From: Streptomyces sp. NBC_00704
GTDB lineage: Bacteria > Actinomycetota > Actinomycetes > Streptomycetales > Streptomycetaceae
NCBI RefSeq assembly: GCF_036226605.1
Contig: NZ_CP109000.1
Location: forward strand, 2,786,501-2,850,500
DNA length: 64,000 nt
Reading direction: 5' to 3'
Shown here in pieces: positions 7,645 through 16,541 of this stretch. Numbering within the stretch: position 1 is the stretch's first letter; each line of letters opens with the position of its first letter. The translations under genes were made by a program, and so were the position numbers. The notes under the pieces are model-generated. The model worked only from the letters and a program-made list of their open reading frames with translations. It made no database searches and had not been told where the DNA came from.

Positions 7645-9011
7645 CCCTCGTCACCGGAGATCCGGAGACCCTCGCCCCCGGGAAGCGGACCGCCCGGCCC
7701 GCCCCACCGCGCCCGCCGCACCCCCTGCGCGCCGAGGCCACCCGGGGTTTCGCCCCCTGGGCCGGAGCCGCCGCCTTCCTCACCCCGGCCGTGCTGCTGG
7801 CCGTCGAGGCGGACCGCTGGCAGGGCGGCTGGGCGGAGACCCGCACCGAACTGCACGCCATGCAGCTGGTCCTCGTACCGCTCGCGGCGGCCGCGGGCTG
7901 TTGGCAGGGCGGGCGGGAGCGGCGCCGGGGCACGGGGGAACTGTGGACGACGGTCGTGCGCGGACCGCTGGTCCGGTTGCTCGCGGCGGCGCTGCCGCTC
8001 GCGCTGTGGGTGGTGGCGGGCTATCTGCTCGCCGTGGCCGGGGCGCTGCTGGCGACCTGGCCGTACGCCCGGGGCGACCGGCCGTACGCGGACCTGCTGC
8101 CGGCCGACGTGGTGGCGCTCCTGGCCGCCGCGGTGGCCGGGCACGTCGTGGGGCGGGTGGTGGCCTGGCGGCCGGCGCCGCCGCTGCTGGCGGCGGCCGG
8201 ATATCTCGCGCTGGCCCTGTCGGGAGAGGCGGGCGCGGGCGGTCTGCGCCGGCTGGACCCGGCGATGCCCGTGGCGGAGGGCCTGGTGCCGGTGGGGTGG
8301 CAGCCCGTCGCGATGTCCGTGTGGGTGTGCGGGCTGACGGCGGCGGCCGTTCTGGCGTACGCGCTGCGGGGGCGGCGTCGGCGTGCCGTCCTGCTGCCGT
8401 TGGCGGCGGCCGCGGCCGCGGGCGGGCTGCTGGTGCAGTCGGGGCCGGCGCTGTGGCGGGCGAACCCGGTGGAGGGCCGCCAGGTGTGCGACACCTCGAC
8501 CGTGCCGCAGATCTGTGTGAACGCCCGCTACGCAGGCATGCTTCCGCAGGTGACGAAGGCGCTGTCGGGTGTCACCGGCCGCCTGGAGGGCGTACGGAAC
8601 CTGCCCGTCCGGTTCGAGGACCGGCCGGGCGAGCCGGGTGACGGCGAGGTGCAGCTGCCCCTTCTGACGCCGATCGGCTGGTCGGTCGTGCGGGGCCGGC
8701 TGACCGATCCCGAGCAGTACGCGTGGGAAGCGGTGGCCGCGCTCCAGGAAGGCGCGCGGTGCGGCGAGCCCGGCGCGCGTCTGCGCGCGGTGGACGCCGC
8801 CGTCTCCGACCACCTCGCGCCGAACCCCCTCCAGGAGTACTTCGACGCGCTGGACGCGAAGGGAGACGCCGCCCGGCGGGCCGAGCTGAGGGAACGGCGG
8901 GCGGCTCGCGAGCGGCTGGCCTCGATGGACGCCGGCGAGCGGCGGACCTGGCTGTCGGCGTACTTCGCCGCGGTCGGCGACTGCGACCCGGCGGGGGTGC
9001 CCGCCCTGTGA
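7641..9011 (+). CDS. ABC-2-like membrane protein with large C-terminal soluble domain
   Basis: 456 residues from ATG 7641, overlapping the ATPase stop (ATGA). After a Pro-rich N-terminus, about seven membrane helices follow (residues about 38-270), then a soluble domain of about 185 residues. That domain contains two cysteines in its first part (QVCDTSTVPQICVNARY), consistent with an exported, disulfide-bonded fold, and a charged helical section near the end (RRAELRERRAARERLASM). I do not recognise the domain. The context says permease or accessory subunit of the adjacent ABC ATPase. Confidence 0.7.
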   Translation: MTLVTGDPETLAPGKRTARPAPPRPPHPLRAEATRGFAPWAGAAAFLTPAVLLAVEADRWQGGWAETRTELHAMQLVLVPLAAAAGCWQGGRERRRGTGELWTTVVRGPLVRLLAAALPLALWVVAGYLLAVAGALLATWPYARGDRPYADLLPADVVALLAAAVAGHVVGRVVAWRPAPPLLAAAGYLALALSGEAGAGGLRRLDPAMPVAEGLVPVGWQPVAMSVWVCGLTAAAVLAYALRGRRRRAVLLPLAAAAAAGGLLVQSGPALWRANPVEGRQVCDTSTVPQICVNARYAGMLPQVTKALSGVTGRLEGVRNLPVRFEDRPGEPGDGEVQLPLLTPIGWSVVRGRLTDPEQYAWEAVAALQEGARCGEPGARLRAVDAAVSDHLAPNPLQEYFDALDAKGDAARRAELRERRAARERLASMDAGERRTWLSAYFAAVGDCDPAGVPAL

Positions 9012-9634
9012 GCCTCCACCGTCCCGCGCCGACCGGCATCGGCCTCTACGCCCGCTCGCGCGCCCTTCCCGTCACCCTTGCCCTGCTCGCCGTGACCTGC
9101 GCGTTCGCCGTGGGCGCGGCGCACCGGGCGGGCCAGGCGCACCCGGCCGCGGGCTGGTCGGCGCAGGTCGTGGCGTTGGCGCCGCTGTCGGCCGCCGCGC
9201 TGATCGGCGCGAGCCTGTACGCCCCGTCCGACGAGCTGGACCGCACGGCCGTGCGCCCCTGGTGGCTCCGCCGGCTGGTCCACCTGCTCGCCCTGTCGGC
9301 CCTGGCCTGCGTGCCGCCGGCGCTCGCCGTGCCCGGCGACGGGCCCGCCCTCGTCGCCGCGGTCTCGCTCCGCAACCTGCTCGGCTGCGTCGGCGTCACC
9401 GCGGTGGCGGCCGTCGTGGTGGGCGCCCGGCTGAGCTGGCTGCCCGCGTTCTGCTACCTCGGCGCGGTCCATCTCGCGTCGAGGGGGGTGCACGGGTGGG
9501 GGGTCACGGTGTGGGCGTGGCCGACGCGGCCGGGTCAGGAGGCGGGGGCGTGGCTGGCGGCGGGCGCGGTGTTCGTGGTGGGCACGGCGCTGCACGTGAT
9601 CCGCGGCTCCCGGCCGGAGGGCACGCGCGCCTGA
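9008..9634 (+). CDS. Integral membrane protein, last gene of the sigma-ABC operon
   Basis: 208 residues from GTG 9008 (GTGA overlap). About six hydrophobic helices span nearly the whole length, with a basic loop after the third (LRNLLGCVGVT region) and a short basic tail. There are no recognisable motifs. All five genes of this operon overlap by 4 nt, so it is probably a partner subunit of the ABC system. A perfect hairpin follows 42 bp later. Confidence 0.65.
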   Translation: MSLHRPAPTGIGLYARSRALPVTLALLAVTCAFAVGAAHRAGQAHPAAGWSAQVVALAPLSAAALIGASLYAPSDELDRTAVRPWWLRRLVHLLALSALACVPPALAVPGDGPALVAAVSLRNLLGCVGVTAVAAVVVGARLSWLPAFCYLGAVHLASRGVHGWGVTVWAWPTRPGQEAGAWLAAGAVFVVGTALHVIRGSRPEGTRA

Positions 9635-9675
9635 ACGGCCGCGGGCGCGCGGGGCTGCGTACCGCGGGGTTTTCC

Positions 9676-9699
9676 GGACGCGGCCGGGCGGCCGCGTCC
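9676..9699. terminator. Hairpin terminator after the sigma-ABC operon
   Basis: A perfect 10-bp stem (GGACGCGGCC / GGCCGCGTCC) with a GGGC loop, just past the operon end and before the convergent HNH gene. Confidence 0.7.
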
Positions 9700-9814
9700 C
9701 GACGGGCCCCGCGGCCCGGCCATGGCCGACGCCCGGCCTGTCGTGCGGGGTCCGTGCGGGCCGGTACGTCAGGCCGCGGGCGCCGCGGGGCATGAAGAAG
9801 CCCGGAGCGGCCGG

Positions 9815-10351
9815 CTATGCGGAGATGCCGTCGATCCGGGCCAGGGCGTCGTCCGCGCCGTACGGTTGCAGGTACGGCAGCCAGCACGGGTCCCTGTGGC
9901 CCGTGCCGATGATGCGCCAGGCAAGGCCCGAGGGGGGCGCGGGTTTGTGACGCAGCCGCCAGCCGATCTCGACGAGGTGGCGGTCGGCCTTGACATGGTT
10001 GCAGCGACGGCAGGACGCGACGACGTTGTCCCACACGTGCTTGCCCCCGCGGCTGCGCGGGATGACGTGGTCGACGCTGGTGGCGACGCCACCGCAGTAC
10101 ATGCACCGGCCCCCGTCCCGCGCGAAGAGCGCTCGACGGGTCAGGGGGACAGGCCCGCGGTAGGGGACGCGGACGAACCGCTTGAGCCGGACCACGCTGG
10201 GTGCGGGGACTGTGACGGTCGCGCTGTGCATGAAGGCGCCGGATTCCTCCAGGGAGACGGCCTTGTTCTCCAGGACGAGGATGAGCGCGCGGCGGAGCGG
10301 TACGACGCCGAGCGGCTCGTACGACGCGTTGAGGACCAGGACATGCGGCAC
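9815..10351 (-). CDS. HNH endonuclease
   Basis: 178 residues, taking GTG 10351 as the start because it has an ideal Shine-Dalgarno (AAGGAGG, 5 nt upstream); a longer reading to 10474 would add a Pro-rich, unlikely N-terminus. The protein begins MPHVLVLNASYEPLGVVPL. The nuclease core has CMYCGG, the catalytic DHVIPRSRGG and CRRCNHVKAD, that is, an HNH fold with a structural zinc held by two CxxC pairs. This compact family is conserved in actinobacterial chromosomes; its DNA target and role are not established here. It is a single gene with no restriction or phage neighbours. Confidence 0.9.
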   Translation of the reverse strand: MPHVLVLNASYEPLGVVPLRRALILVLENKAVSLEESGAFMHSATVTVPAPSVVRLKRFVRVPYRGPVPLTRRALFARDGGRCMYCGGVATSVDHVIPRSRGGKHVWDNVVASCRRCNHVKADRHLVEIGWRLRHKPAPPSGLAWRIIGTGHRDPCWLPYLQPYGADDALARIDGISA

Positions 10352-10674
10352 GGATGCCTCCTTGGGCGTCGGCGGCGCGTGGCTCGCGCCGGGACGATCT
10401 GCAGTCAGTCTCCCCTCTTGCCTGGTGGACGCGCCACCATGTCCCGGTAACGGGCTGGGAGTGTTTTCGACCACACCCTGTTTCTCCCCGGGATCACGCC
10501 CTGTTCACGCGCGGGTGAGGCCTGTCTCTCCTTTCCGGATCTCGCCGAACCCCACCCGATGCCCCGTTAGTGTGGTGGTCATGCCTGTCCGGTGACCTTT
10601 CCGTGACCTCGCAGCGCGCGTCGACGTCGACCGCCGCGCCGGACGGAGCAGCGCAGCACGTGGAGGTACCTGCC
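10352..10674. other. Divergent intergenic region between HNH and MscS genes
   Basis: About 320 bp with no convincing gene. It must hold the promoters of both flanking genes. A -10-like TTAGTGT lies near 10567-10573, but I see no matching -35 box, and no clear operator palindrome. Confidence 0.4.
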
Positions 10675-11781
10675 TTGTCCTTGTCCGCCGTCCTGTCGGC
10701 CGCCGGAGCGTCGCCCACGCCGATTCCCTCGGAGTCGCCGAGCGCGGTGACCGTCCCGTCCCTGCAGGACGCCCAGGAGAGCGCGACGAACGCGGCCAGC
10801 TGGGTCGAGCAGAACTGGTCGACGTGGTTGGCGATCGGTCTGCGCGTCCTGCTGATCCTGGTGATCGCGGTGGTGCTGAGAGTGGTGGTGCAGCGGTCGA
10901 TCACCAAGCTGATCGACCGGATGACCCGCACCGTCGCCTCGGTGGACGGCACGGCGCTGGGCGGGCTGCTGGTCAACAACGAGCGGCGGCGGCAGCGCTC
11001 GCAGGCGATCGGGTCGGTGCTGCGCTCGGTGGCGAGCTTCCTGATCCTGGGCACGGCCGCGCTGATGGTGCTGGGCACCTTCGAGATCAATCTCGCCCCG
11101 CTGCTGGCCTCCGCGGGCGTCGCGGGCGTGGCGATCGGTTTCGGCGCCCGCAACCTGGTCACGGACTTCCTCTCCGGTGTGTTCATGATCCTGGAGGACC
11201 AGTACGGCGTCGGCGACCAGATCGACGCGGGCGTGGCCACCGGCGAGGTCATCGAGGTGGGGCTGCGCGTGACGAAGCTGCGCGGGGCCAACGGCGAGAT
11301 CTGGTACGTCCGCAACGGCGAGGTGAAGCGGATCGGCAACCTGTCGCAGGGCTGGGCGACGGCCGGGGTCGACGTGACCGTCAGGGCGTCCGAGGACCTC
11401 GACCGGGTGAAGGCGACGCTGGACGAGGTCGCCGAGAAGATGAGCAAGGAGGAGCCCTGGAACGAGCTCCTGTGGAGCCCGATCGAGGTGCTCGGCCTGG
11501 ACAGCGTCCTGCTCGACTCGATGGTCGTGCGGATCTCGGCGAAGACGATGCCGGGCAAGTCCCTGACGGTCGAGCGCGAGCTGCGCTGGCGCGTCAAGCG
11601 CGCCTTCGACGAGGCGGACATCCGCATCGTGGGCGGCGCGACCGCCCCGGTGACGGAGGACCCGGCCGATCCGGCGGCGGCCGTGGCGGCGCCGTCCGTC
11701 TTCTCCAACGCGGACTCGCCGCAGGTGGCGGCGACGACGCCGATCGTGCAGCCACGGGGGACGACGCCCGCGGCCAAGTAG
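10675..11781 (+). CDS. MscS-family mechanosensitive channel
   Basis: 368 residues from TTG 10675, chosen for GGAGG 8 nt upstream; a GTG 15 nt earlier is possible. Three membrane helices are visible (about residues 45-70, 110-130 and 140-165). The third is the pore helix with the Ala/Gly pattern of MscS (SAGVAGVAIGFGARNLVTDF), followed by the beta domain opening at YGVGDQIDAG and the C-terminal alpha/beta domain. The last 55 residues are Ala/Pro-rich. MscS proteins open under membrane tension and release solutes during hypo-osmotic shock. Single gene, ended by a clear terminator. Confidence 0.92.
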   Translation: MSLSAVLSAAGASPTPIPSESPSAVTVPSLQDAQESATNAASWVEQNWSTWLAIGLRVLLILVIAVVLRVVVQRSITKLIDRMTRTVASVDGTALGGLLVNNERRRQRSQAIGSVLRSVASFLILGTAALMVLGTFEINLAPLLASAGVAGVAIGFGARNLVTDFLSGVFMILEDQYGVGDQIDAGVATGEVIEVGLRVTKLRGANGEIWYVRNGEVKRIGNLSQGWATAGVDVTVRASEDLDRVKATLDEVAEKMSKEEPWNELLWSPIEVLGLDSVLLDSMVVRISAKTMPGKSLTVERELRWRVKRAFDEADIRIVGGATAPVTEDPADPAAAVAAPSVFSNADSPQVAATTPIVQPRGTTPAAK

Positions 11782-11811
11782 GCCGTCCGGCCTCCCCGCG
11801 CTCGACCGAGG

Positions 11812-11850
11812 CGCCCCCGGGTAACGACTCCGTTGCCGCGGGGGCGTTTT
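11812..11850 (+). terminator. Rho-independent terminator after mscS-like gene
   Basis: A stem of CGCCCCCGGGTAACG against CGTTGCCGCGGGGGCG, with minor mismatches, followed by TTTT. It separates the channel gene from the csn-type operon. Confidence 0.8.
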
Positions 11851-11863
11851 GTCGTGTCGCGTC

Positions 11864-11893
11864 TTGACGCCCGCTTCGCCCCGGGCTTACGTT
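11864..11893 (+). promoter_or_regulatory. Promoter of the csn-type operon
   Basis: TTGACG (11864-11869) and TACGTT (11888-11893) with an 18-nt spacer. The predicted start near 11900 lies just ahead of the operator palindrome. Confidence 0.45.
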
Positions 11894-11905
11894 CCCTTCC
11901 ACCGA

Positions 11906-11920
11906 TAGGAAACTTTCCTA
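11906..11920. promoter_or_regulatory. CsnR-type operator palindrome
   Basis: TAGGAAACTTTCCTA is symmetric about its centre base and sits right after the predicted transcription start and about 75 bp before the repressor gene. A ROK repressor bound here would block its own operon. From what I recall of the S. lividans/S. coelicolor chitosanase regulon, CsnR uses a palindrome of this GAAA-TTTC kind. Confidence 0.65.
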
Positions 11921-11992
11921 ACAGTGCCGGATGTGGACGCGCGTCCGGCGGCGCTGAGAAGCTGTGCAGTCGAGAAAGGCAGGTGTCGATCC

Positions 11993-13204
11993 ATGGCAGG
12001 AACCGCCGGCACGCCGGGCACCCCGCGCGTCCTGCGCGCCATGAACGACCGGGCGGCCCTCGACCTGCTCCTGGCGCACGGCCCCCTGTCCCGCACCCGC
12101 ATCGGCAAGCTCACCGGCCTGTCCAAGCCCACCGCCTCGCAGCTCCTGGCCCGCCTGGAGGCCGCCGGGCTGGTGCTGGCCACCGGCACCACCGCGGGGC
12201 GCCCCGGCCCCAACGCCCAGCTGTACGAGGTCAATCCGGCCGCCGCGTACGCCGCAGGGCTCGACGTCACCCCCGAGCGCGTCCTCGCCGCCGTCGCCGA
12301 CGTCACCGGCCGGACCGTGGGCACGCACGAGGTGCCCACGCCCGGCAGGAAGACCGCCGGCGCGGTCGTACGGCAGGTCACCGACGCGCTCGACGGCGCG
12401 GTGAAGGCGGCCGGCCTCACCCGGGCCGACGTGCGCCGGCTCGTCGTCGCCACCCCCGGCGCCTTCGACCCCACCACCGGACGCCTGCGCTACGCCTCCC
12501 ACCTGCCCGGCTGGCACTCCCCCGCACTCCTCGACGACCTCGCCGCGGCCCTGCCGATGCCGGTCGAGTACGAGAACGACGTCAACCTCGCCGCCGTCGC
12601 CGAACAACGGCTCGGCGCGGCCCGCGGCCACGAGGACTTCGTCCTGCTGTGGAACGAGGGCGGTCTCGGCGCCGCGCTCGTCCTCGGCGGCCGGCTGCAC
12701 CGCGGCTGGACCGGCGGCGCGGGAGAGGTGGGTTTCCTTCCGGTTCCGGGCGCGCCCCTGGTCCGGCAGGTGACCAAGGCCAACAGCGGCGGCTACCAGG
12801 AGCTGGCCGGCTCGCAGGCCCTGCCCCGGCTGGCCCGGGAGATCGGCATGACCTCGGTCCCGTCCGGCCCCTACGCCGAGGCCGCCGCGGCGCTCGTGGC
12901 ACGGGCGGCCGCCGAGGACACCGTCCTGAACCGGCTGCTGCTCCAGACGTACGCGACCCGGCTCGCGACCGGTCTCGCCTCGCTCGTCTCCGTGCTCGAC
13001 CCCGAACTCGTCGTCCTCAGCGGCGCCTCCCTGACCGCCGGCGGCGAGGTGCTGCGCGCCCTCGTCCAAGACGAGCTGGAGGAACTGGCCGCCTCGCGGC
13101 CCAAGCTCGTGATGGGCGACGTCACCGAACGGCCCGTGCTGCGCGGCGCACTGGAGAGCGCGCTCGCGGCCACCCGCGACGAGGTCTTCGACACCTCGCG
13201 CTAA
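11993..13204 (+). CDS. csnR: ROK-family repressor (CsnR-like)
   Basis: 403 residues from ATG 11993; an earlier GTG at 11924 would start inside the operator region. Residues about 22-75 are a winged HTH (LSRTRIGKLTGLSKPTASQL). The rest is the ROK fold, with VEYENDVNLAAVAEQRLGAA and GGAGEVGFLPVPG. The usual ROK zinc cluster (CxCGxxGCxE) after the GEVG motif is absent, so this is a regulator-type ROK without the kinase zinc site. It is followed by a sugar uptake operon in the same order as csnR-E-F-G-H-K, where CsnR represses chitosan-oligosaccharide uptake and chitosanase. The inducer is inferred to be a glucosamine oligosaccharide or its phosphate. Confidence 0.85.
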   Translation: MAGTAGTPGTPRVLRAMNDRAALDLLLAHGPLSRTRIGKLTGLSKPTASQLLARLEAAGLVLATGTTAGRPGPNAQLYEVNPAAAYAAGLDVTPERVLAAVADVTGRTVGTHEVPTPGRKTAGAVVRQVTDALDGAVKAAGLTRADVRRLVVATPGAFDPTTGRLRYASHLPGWHSPALLDDLAAALPMPVEYENDVNLAAVAEQRLGAARGHEDFVLLWNEGGLGAALVLGGRLHRGWTGGAGEVGFLPVPGAPLVRQVTKANSGGYQELAGSQALPRLAREIGMTSVPSGPYAEAAAALVARAAAEDTVLNRLLLQTYATRLATGLASLVSVLDPELVVLSGASLTAGGEVLRALVQDELEELAASRPKLVMGDVTERPVLRGALESALAATRDEVFDTSR

Positions 13205-13336
13205 CCCCGCCGAGGCAGCCCCCTCACCCCCACCGCGCTCCGCTCCGCACACCTCACCCCACCTCACCTCACGTCTCACCGCACCGAACCTCCCTTCACC
13301 CTGCCCTGTCCTGCCCTGTTCCTGGAAGGCTCCGCC

Positions 13337-14686
13337 ATGCCCGCACGCATACCCGAAGTCGTCCGAAAGGCGGCTTTCGCCCTCACCGCCTCCACGGCCC
13401 TGCTGCTGAGCACCACCGCCTGTACCGGCCAGTCCGAACCGCAGGCGGGCGACGACGCCTCCAAGGAGCAGACCATCACCTTCTGGCACGCCTGGAGCGC
13501 GCCGAACGAGGTGAAGGCCGTGAAGTCCCTGGTCGCGGGCTTCGAGAAGGCGCACCCCGCCATCCATGTGAACGTCGTCGGCAACATGACCGACGACAAG
13601 ATCAACCAGGCGCTGCGCGCGGGCGGCAGCAAGGCGCCCGACGTGATCTCGTCGTTCACCACCAACAACGTCGGCAGGTTCTGCTCCTCCGGCGCCCTGG
13701 TCGACCTCGACCCCTTCTTCGAGAAGGCGCACATCGACCCCGCCGCCACCTTCCCGAAGGCGATGAACGAGTACACCCAGTACGACGGCGACCGCTGCGC
13801 CGCGCCCCTGCTCGGCGACGCCTACGGGCTCTACTACAACAAGACGGCCTTCGCGAAGGCGGGCGTCAAGTCCCCGCCGAAGACCTGGTCCGAGTTCGCG
13901 GCCGACGCCAGGAAGCTGACGATCGCCCGGGGCGACACGTACGAGCAGCTCGGCTTCATGCCGAACTACCACGGCTGGGAGACCACCACCGAGCACTACA
14001 TGGGCCAGTTCTCGCCCACCTGGTTCAGCTCCGCCGGCAAGTCGACGATCGCCGCCGACCCGGCCGTCGCCGACGCCTTCACCCTGCAGAAGAAGCTTGT
14101 CGACGACCTCGGCGGCTTCCGGAAACTGGAGAGGTTCCGGGCCGGACTCGGCGACGAATGGGGTCCCAAGCACCCCTTCCAGACCGGCCAGGTGGCCATG
14201 CAACTGGACGGCGAGTGGCGTCTGGGCATGGCGACGGAGGCCGAGCCCGGCTTCGAGATCGGCGTCGCCCCGCTGCCCGTCCCCGACGACCGGGTGGACG
14301 AGTACGGCAAGGGCTACATCACCGGCACCATCGCCGGCATCGCCGCCACCAGCAAGAAGCAGAACGCCGCCTGGGAACTGCTGAAGTACATGACCACCGA
14401 CACCGCCGCGGTCGTCGCCTTCTCCAACGCCATCCACAACGTGCCCTCCACGCTGGCCGCGCTGAAGTCCCCGGACCTGACGTACGACCCGCGCTTCAAG
14501 ACGTTCCTCGACATCGCCGCCGACCCGAACTCGACCACCTCACCGGCCTCGGTCAACGGCGGCGTCTACCTGACGACCATCCAGCAGCTCGGCTACGACT
14601 ACGAGAGCGGCAAGGTCACCGACCTGAAGGCCGGCCTGAAGAAGGCCGCGGCGCAGATCGACACGGACATCGCGCAGGCGAAGTAG
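13337..14686 (+). CDS. csnE: Sugar ABC transporter substrate-binding lipoprotein (CsnE-like)
   Basis: 449 residues with a lipoprotein signal (LLLSTTAC, lipidated Cys29) and a type 1 extracellular solute-binding fold (TITFWHAWSAPNEVKAVKSL early; WELLKYMTTDT near the C-terminus). It should capture a sugar oligomer, by context chitosan-derived glucosamine oligosaccharides, and pass it to the two permeases that follow. GGAAGG lies 7 nt before the ATG. It is separated from the repressor gene by 132 bp of pyrimidine-rich sequence without a hairpin, so it may have some independent expression. The ATPase is not encoded here; sugar importers of this type in Streptomyces usually share MsiK. Confidence 0.87.
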   Translation: MPARIPEVVRKAAFALTASTALLLSTTACTGQSEPQAGDDASKEQTITFWHAWSAPNEVKAVKSLVAGFEKAHPAIHVNVVGNMTDDKINQALRAGGSKAPDVISSFTTNNVGRFCSSGALVDLDPFFEKAHIDPAATFPKAMNEYTQYDGDRCAAPLLGDAYGLYYNKTAFAKAGVKSPPKTWSEFAADARKLTIARGDTYEQLGFMPNYHGWETTTEHYMGQFSPTWFSSAGKSTIAADPAVADAFTLQKKLVDDLGGFRKLERFRAGLGDEWGPKHPFQTGQVAMQLDGEWRLGMATEAEPGFEIGVAPLPVPDDRVDEYGKGYITGTIAGIAATSKKQNAAWELLKYMTTDTAAVVAFSNAIHNVPSTLAALKSPDLTYDPRFKTFLDIAADPNSTTSPASVNGGVYLTTIQQLGYDYESGKVTDLKAGLKKAAAQIDTDIAQAK

Positions 14687-14688
14687 CG

Positions 14689-15633
14689 ATGGCGGCCACC
14701 CACACCCTGCGGGCGAAGCACCGGCGCTCGGCGCTGCGCACCCTCGCCTTCCTGTCGCCCTGGCTGATCGGCTTCGCGGTCTTCTTCGCGTACCCGATGA
14801 TCTCGACGGTCTACTTCTCGTTCATGCACTACGACGGCTTCAGAGCGCCGACGTGGAGCGGCACGAAGAACTGGACGTACGTCTTCGAGCACTACCCGTT
14901 CTTCTGGCCCGCCCTGCGCAACACGCTCTGGCTCGTCGTGATCATGGTGACCCTGCGGGTCCTGTTCGGGCTCGGGATCGGCATGCTGATCACGAAGATC
15001 AAGACAGGCACGGGAGTCTTCCGGACCCTGTTCTACCTGCCCTACCTCGCCCCGCCGGTGGCGGCCACCATGGCGTTCGCGTTCCTGCTCAACCCCGGCA
15101 CCGGACCGGTCGACTCCTTCCTGGAGCAGGCCGGCATCCCCGCCCCGGGCTGGTTCAACGACCCCGACTGGTCCAAGCCGGCCCTCACGCTGATGTTCCT
15201 GTGGGGCGTCGGCGACCTGATGGTCATCTTCATGGCCGCCCTGCTCGACGTGCCCAGGGAGCAGTACGAGGCGGCCGAACTCGACGGCGCGTCGGCGTGG
15301 CAGCGCTTCCGGTACGTCACTCTGCCCACCATCTCGCCGATCATCATGTTCGCGGTCGTCACCGGCGTGATCGCGGCGATGCAGTGCTACACGCAGCCGC
15401 TCGTCGCCGGCAAGGTCGCCTCGGGCGTCATCCAGGGCGCGGGCACCATGTTCGAGCCCGGCTACCCCGAGCACTCCACGCTCACCCTCCCCCAGCTCGT
15501 CTACAACCTCGGCTTCCAGCGCTTCGACTACGGCTCCGCCTGTGTCGTCGCCCTCGTCCTGTTCGCCCTGTCGATGGCGTTCACCGCGCTGTTGATGCGG
15601 CGCCGGGGCGGTCTCGTCCAGGCAGGTGACTGA
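14689..15633 (+). CDS. csnF: Sugar ABC transporter permease (CsnF-like)
   Basis: 314 residues from ATG 14689, 2 nt after the csnE stop. Six membrane helices are predicted, and the permease EAA loop is EQYEAAELDGASAWQRFRYV, which contacts the ATPase. The start FLSPWLIGFAVFFAYPM is typical of the MalF/UgpA-like group. It pairs with the next gene to form the channel. Confidence 0.9.
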   Translation: MAATHTLRAKHRRSALRTLAFLSPWLIGFAVFFAYPMISTVYFSFMHYDGFRAPTWSGTKNWTYVFEHYPFFWPALRNTLWLVVIMVTLRVLFGLGIGMLITKIKTGTGVFRTLFYLPYLAPPVAATMAFAFLLNPGTGPVDSFLEQAGIPAPGWFNDPDWSKPALTLMFLWGVGDLMVIFMAALLDVPREQYEAAELDGASAWQRFRYVTLPTISPIIMFAVVTGVIAAMQCYTQPLVAGKVASGVIQGAGTMFEPGYPEHSTLTLPQLVYNLGFQRFDYGSACVVALVLFALSMAFTALLMRRRGGLVQAGD

Positions 15634-15638
15634 CGCTC

Positions 15639-16535
15639 ATGACCCACGTACGGGAACGCCCGGCCGAGCAGACGGCTCCGCCCTCCTCGCCCGCCGGGCG
15701 CACCGCCCGCCGCAGAGCGCTGCTGGAATGGATCGCCGTCCACTCCCTGGGCGTGGCCGCGGCCCTGTTCTTCACGCTCCCCTTCGTGTTCGTGTTCCTC
15801 ACCTCCCTGATGAGCGACTCGCAGGCGCTCAGCCGGGACCTGGTCCCGCACACCTGGGAGTGGGGCAACTACCGCAAGGTCTTCGACACACCCGGCTTCC
15901 TCGTCTGGTGGCGCAACACGCTGCTGTACGCGGGCCTGGGCACCGTCCTCACGGTCGTCTCCTCGGTGCCCGTCGCGTACGCGCTGGCCAAGTTCCGCTT
16001 CCGGGGCCGCAATCTGACGCTGATGCTGGTGATCTCGATGATGATGCTGCCGCCGCAGGTGGTCGTCATCCCGATGTACCTGTTCTGGGCCAAGCAGCTG
16101 GACCTGTCGGGCACCTTGTGGCCGCTGGTCGTCCCGCTGGCGTTCGGCGACGCGTTCTCGATCTTCCTGCTGCGCCAGTTCCTGACGACGATCCCCGACG
16201 AGTACCTCGACGCGGCGAAGGTGGACGGCTGCGGCGACCTGCGCACCCTGCTGAAGGTCGTCCTGCCGATGGCGAAGCCCGGCATCGCCGCCGTCGCCCT
16301 CTTCCAGTTCTTCGCCGCCTGGAACGACTACTTCGGCCCGCAGATCTACGCCTCGGAGAACCCGGACGCCTGGACGCTCTCCTACGCCCTGGAGTCGTTC
16401 AAGGGCGCGCACCACACCGACTGGAACCTCACCATGGCGGCCACCGTGCTCGTCATGGCCCCCGTGATCCTCGTGTTCTTCTTCGCGCAGAAGGCGTTCG
16501 TCGAAGGTGTCACCCTCACCGGAGTAAAGGGTTAA
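15639..16535 (+). CDS. csnG: Sugar ABC transporter permease (CsnG-like)
   Basis: 298 residues from ATG 15639, 5 nt after csnF. It has six helices of the MalG/UgpE type and an EAA loop, DEYLDAAKVDGCGDLRTLLK. An ends-in helix carries VFFFAQKAFVEGV, typical of CUT1 inner permeases. It forms a heterodimer with the CsnF-like protein. Confidence 0.9.
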   Translation: MTHVRERPAEQTAPPSSPAGRTARRRALLEWIAVHSLGVAAALFFTLPFVFVFLTSLMSDSQALSRDLVPHTWEWGNYRKVFDTPGFLVWWRNTLLYAGLGTVLTVVSSVPVAYALAKFRFRGRNLTLMLVISMMMLPPQVVVIPMYLFWAKQLDLSGTLWPLVVPLAFGDAFSIFLLRQFLTTIPDEYLDAAKVDGCGDLRTLLKVVLPMAKPGIAAVALFQFFAAWNDYFGPQIYASENPDAWTLSYALESFKGAHHTDWNLTMAATVLVMAPVILVFFFAQKAFVEGVTLTGVKG

Positions 16536-16541
16536 CAAGGC

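Noticed and set aside
10352..10474. N-terminal extension of the HNH protein to ATG 10474
   Set aside because: An ideal Shine-Dalgarno precedes GTG 10351, and the extension is Pro/Arg-rich and unlike the family.
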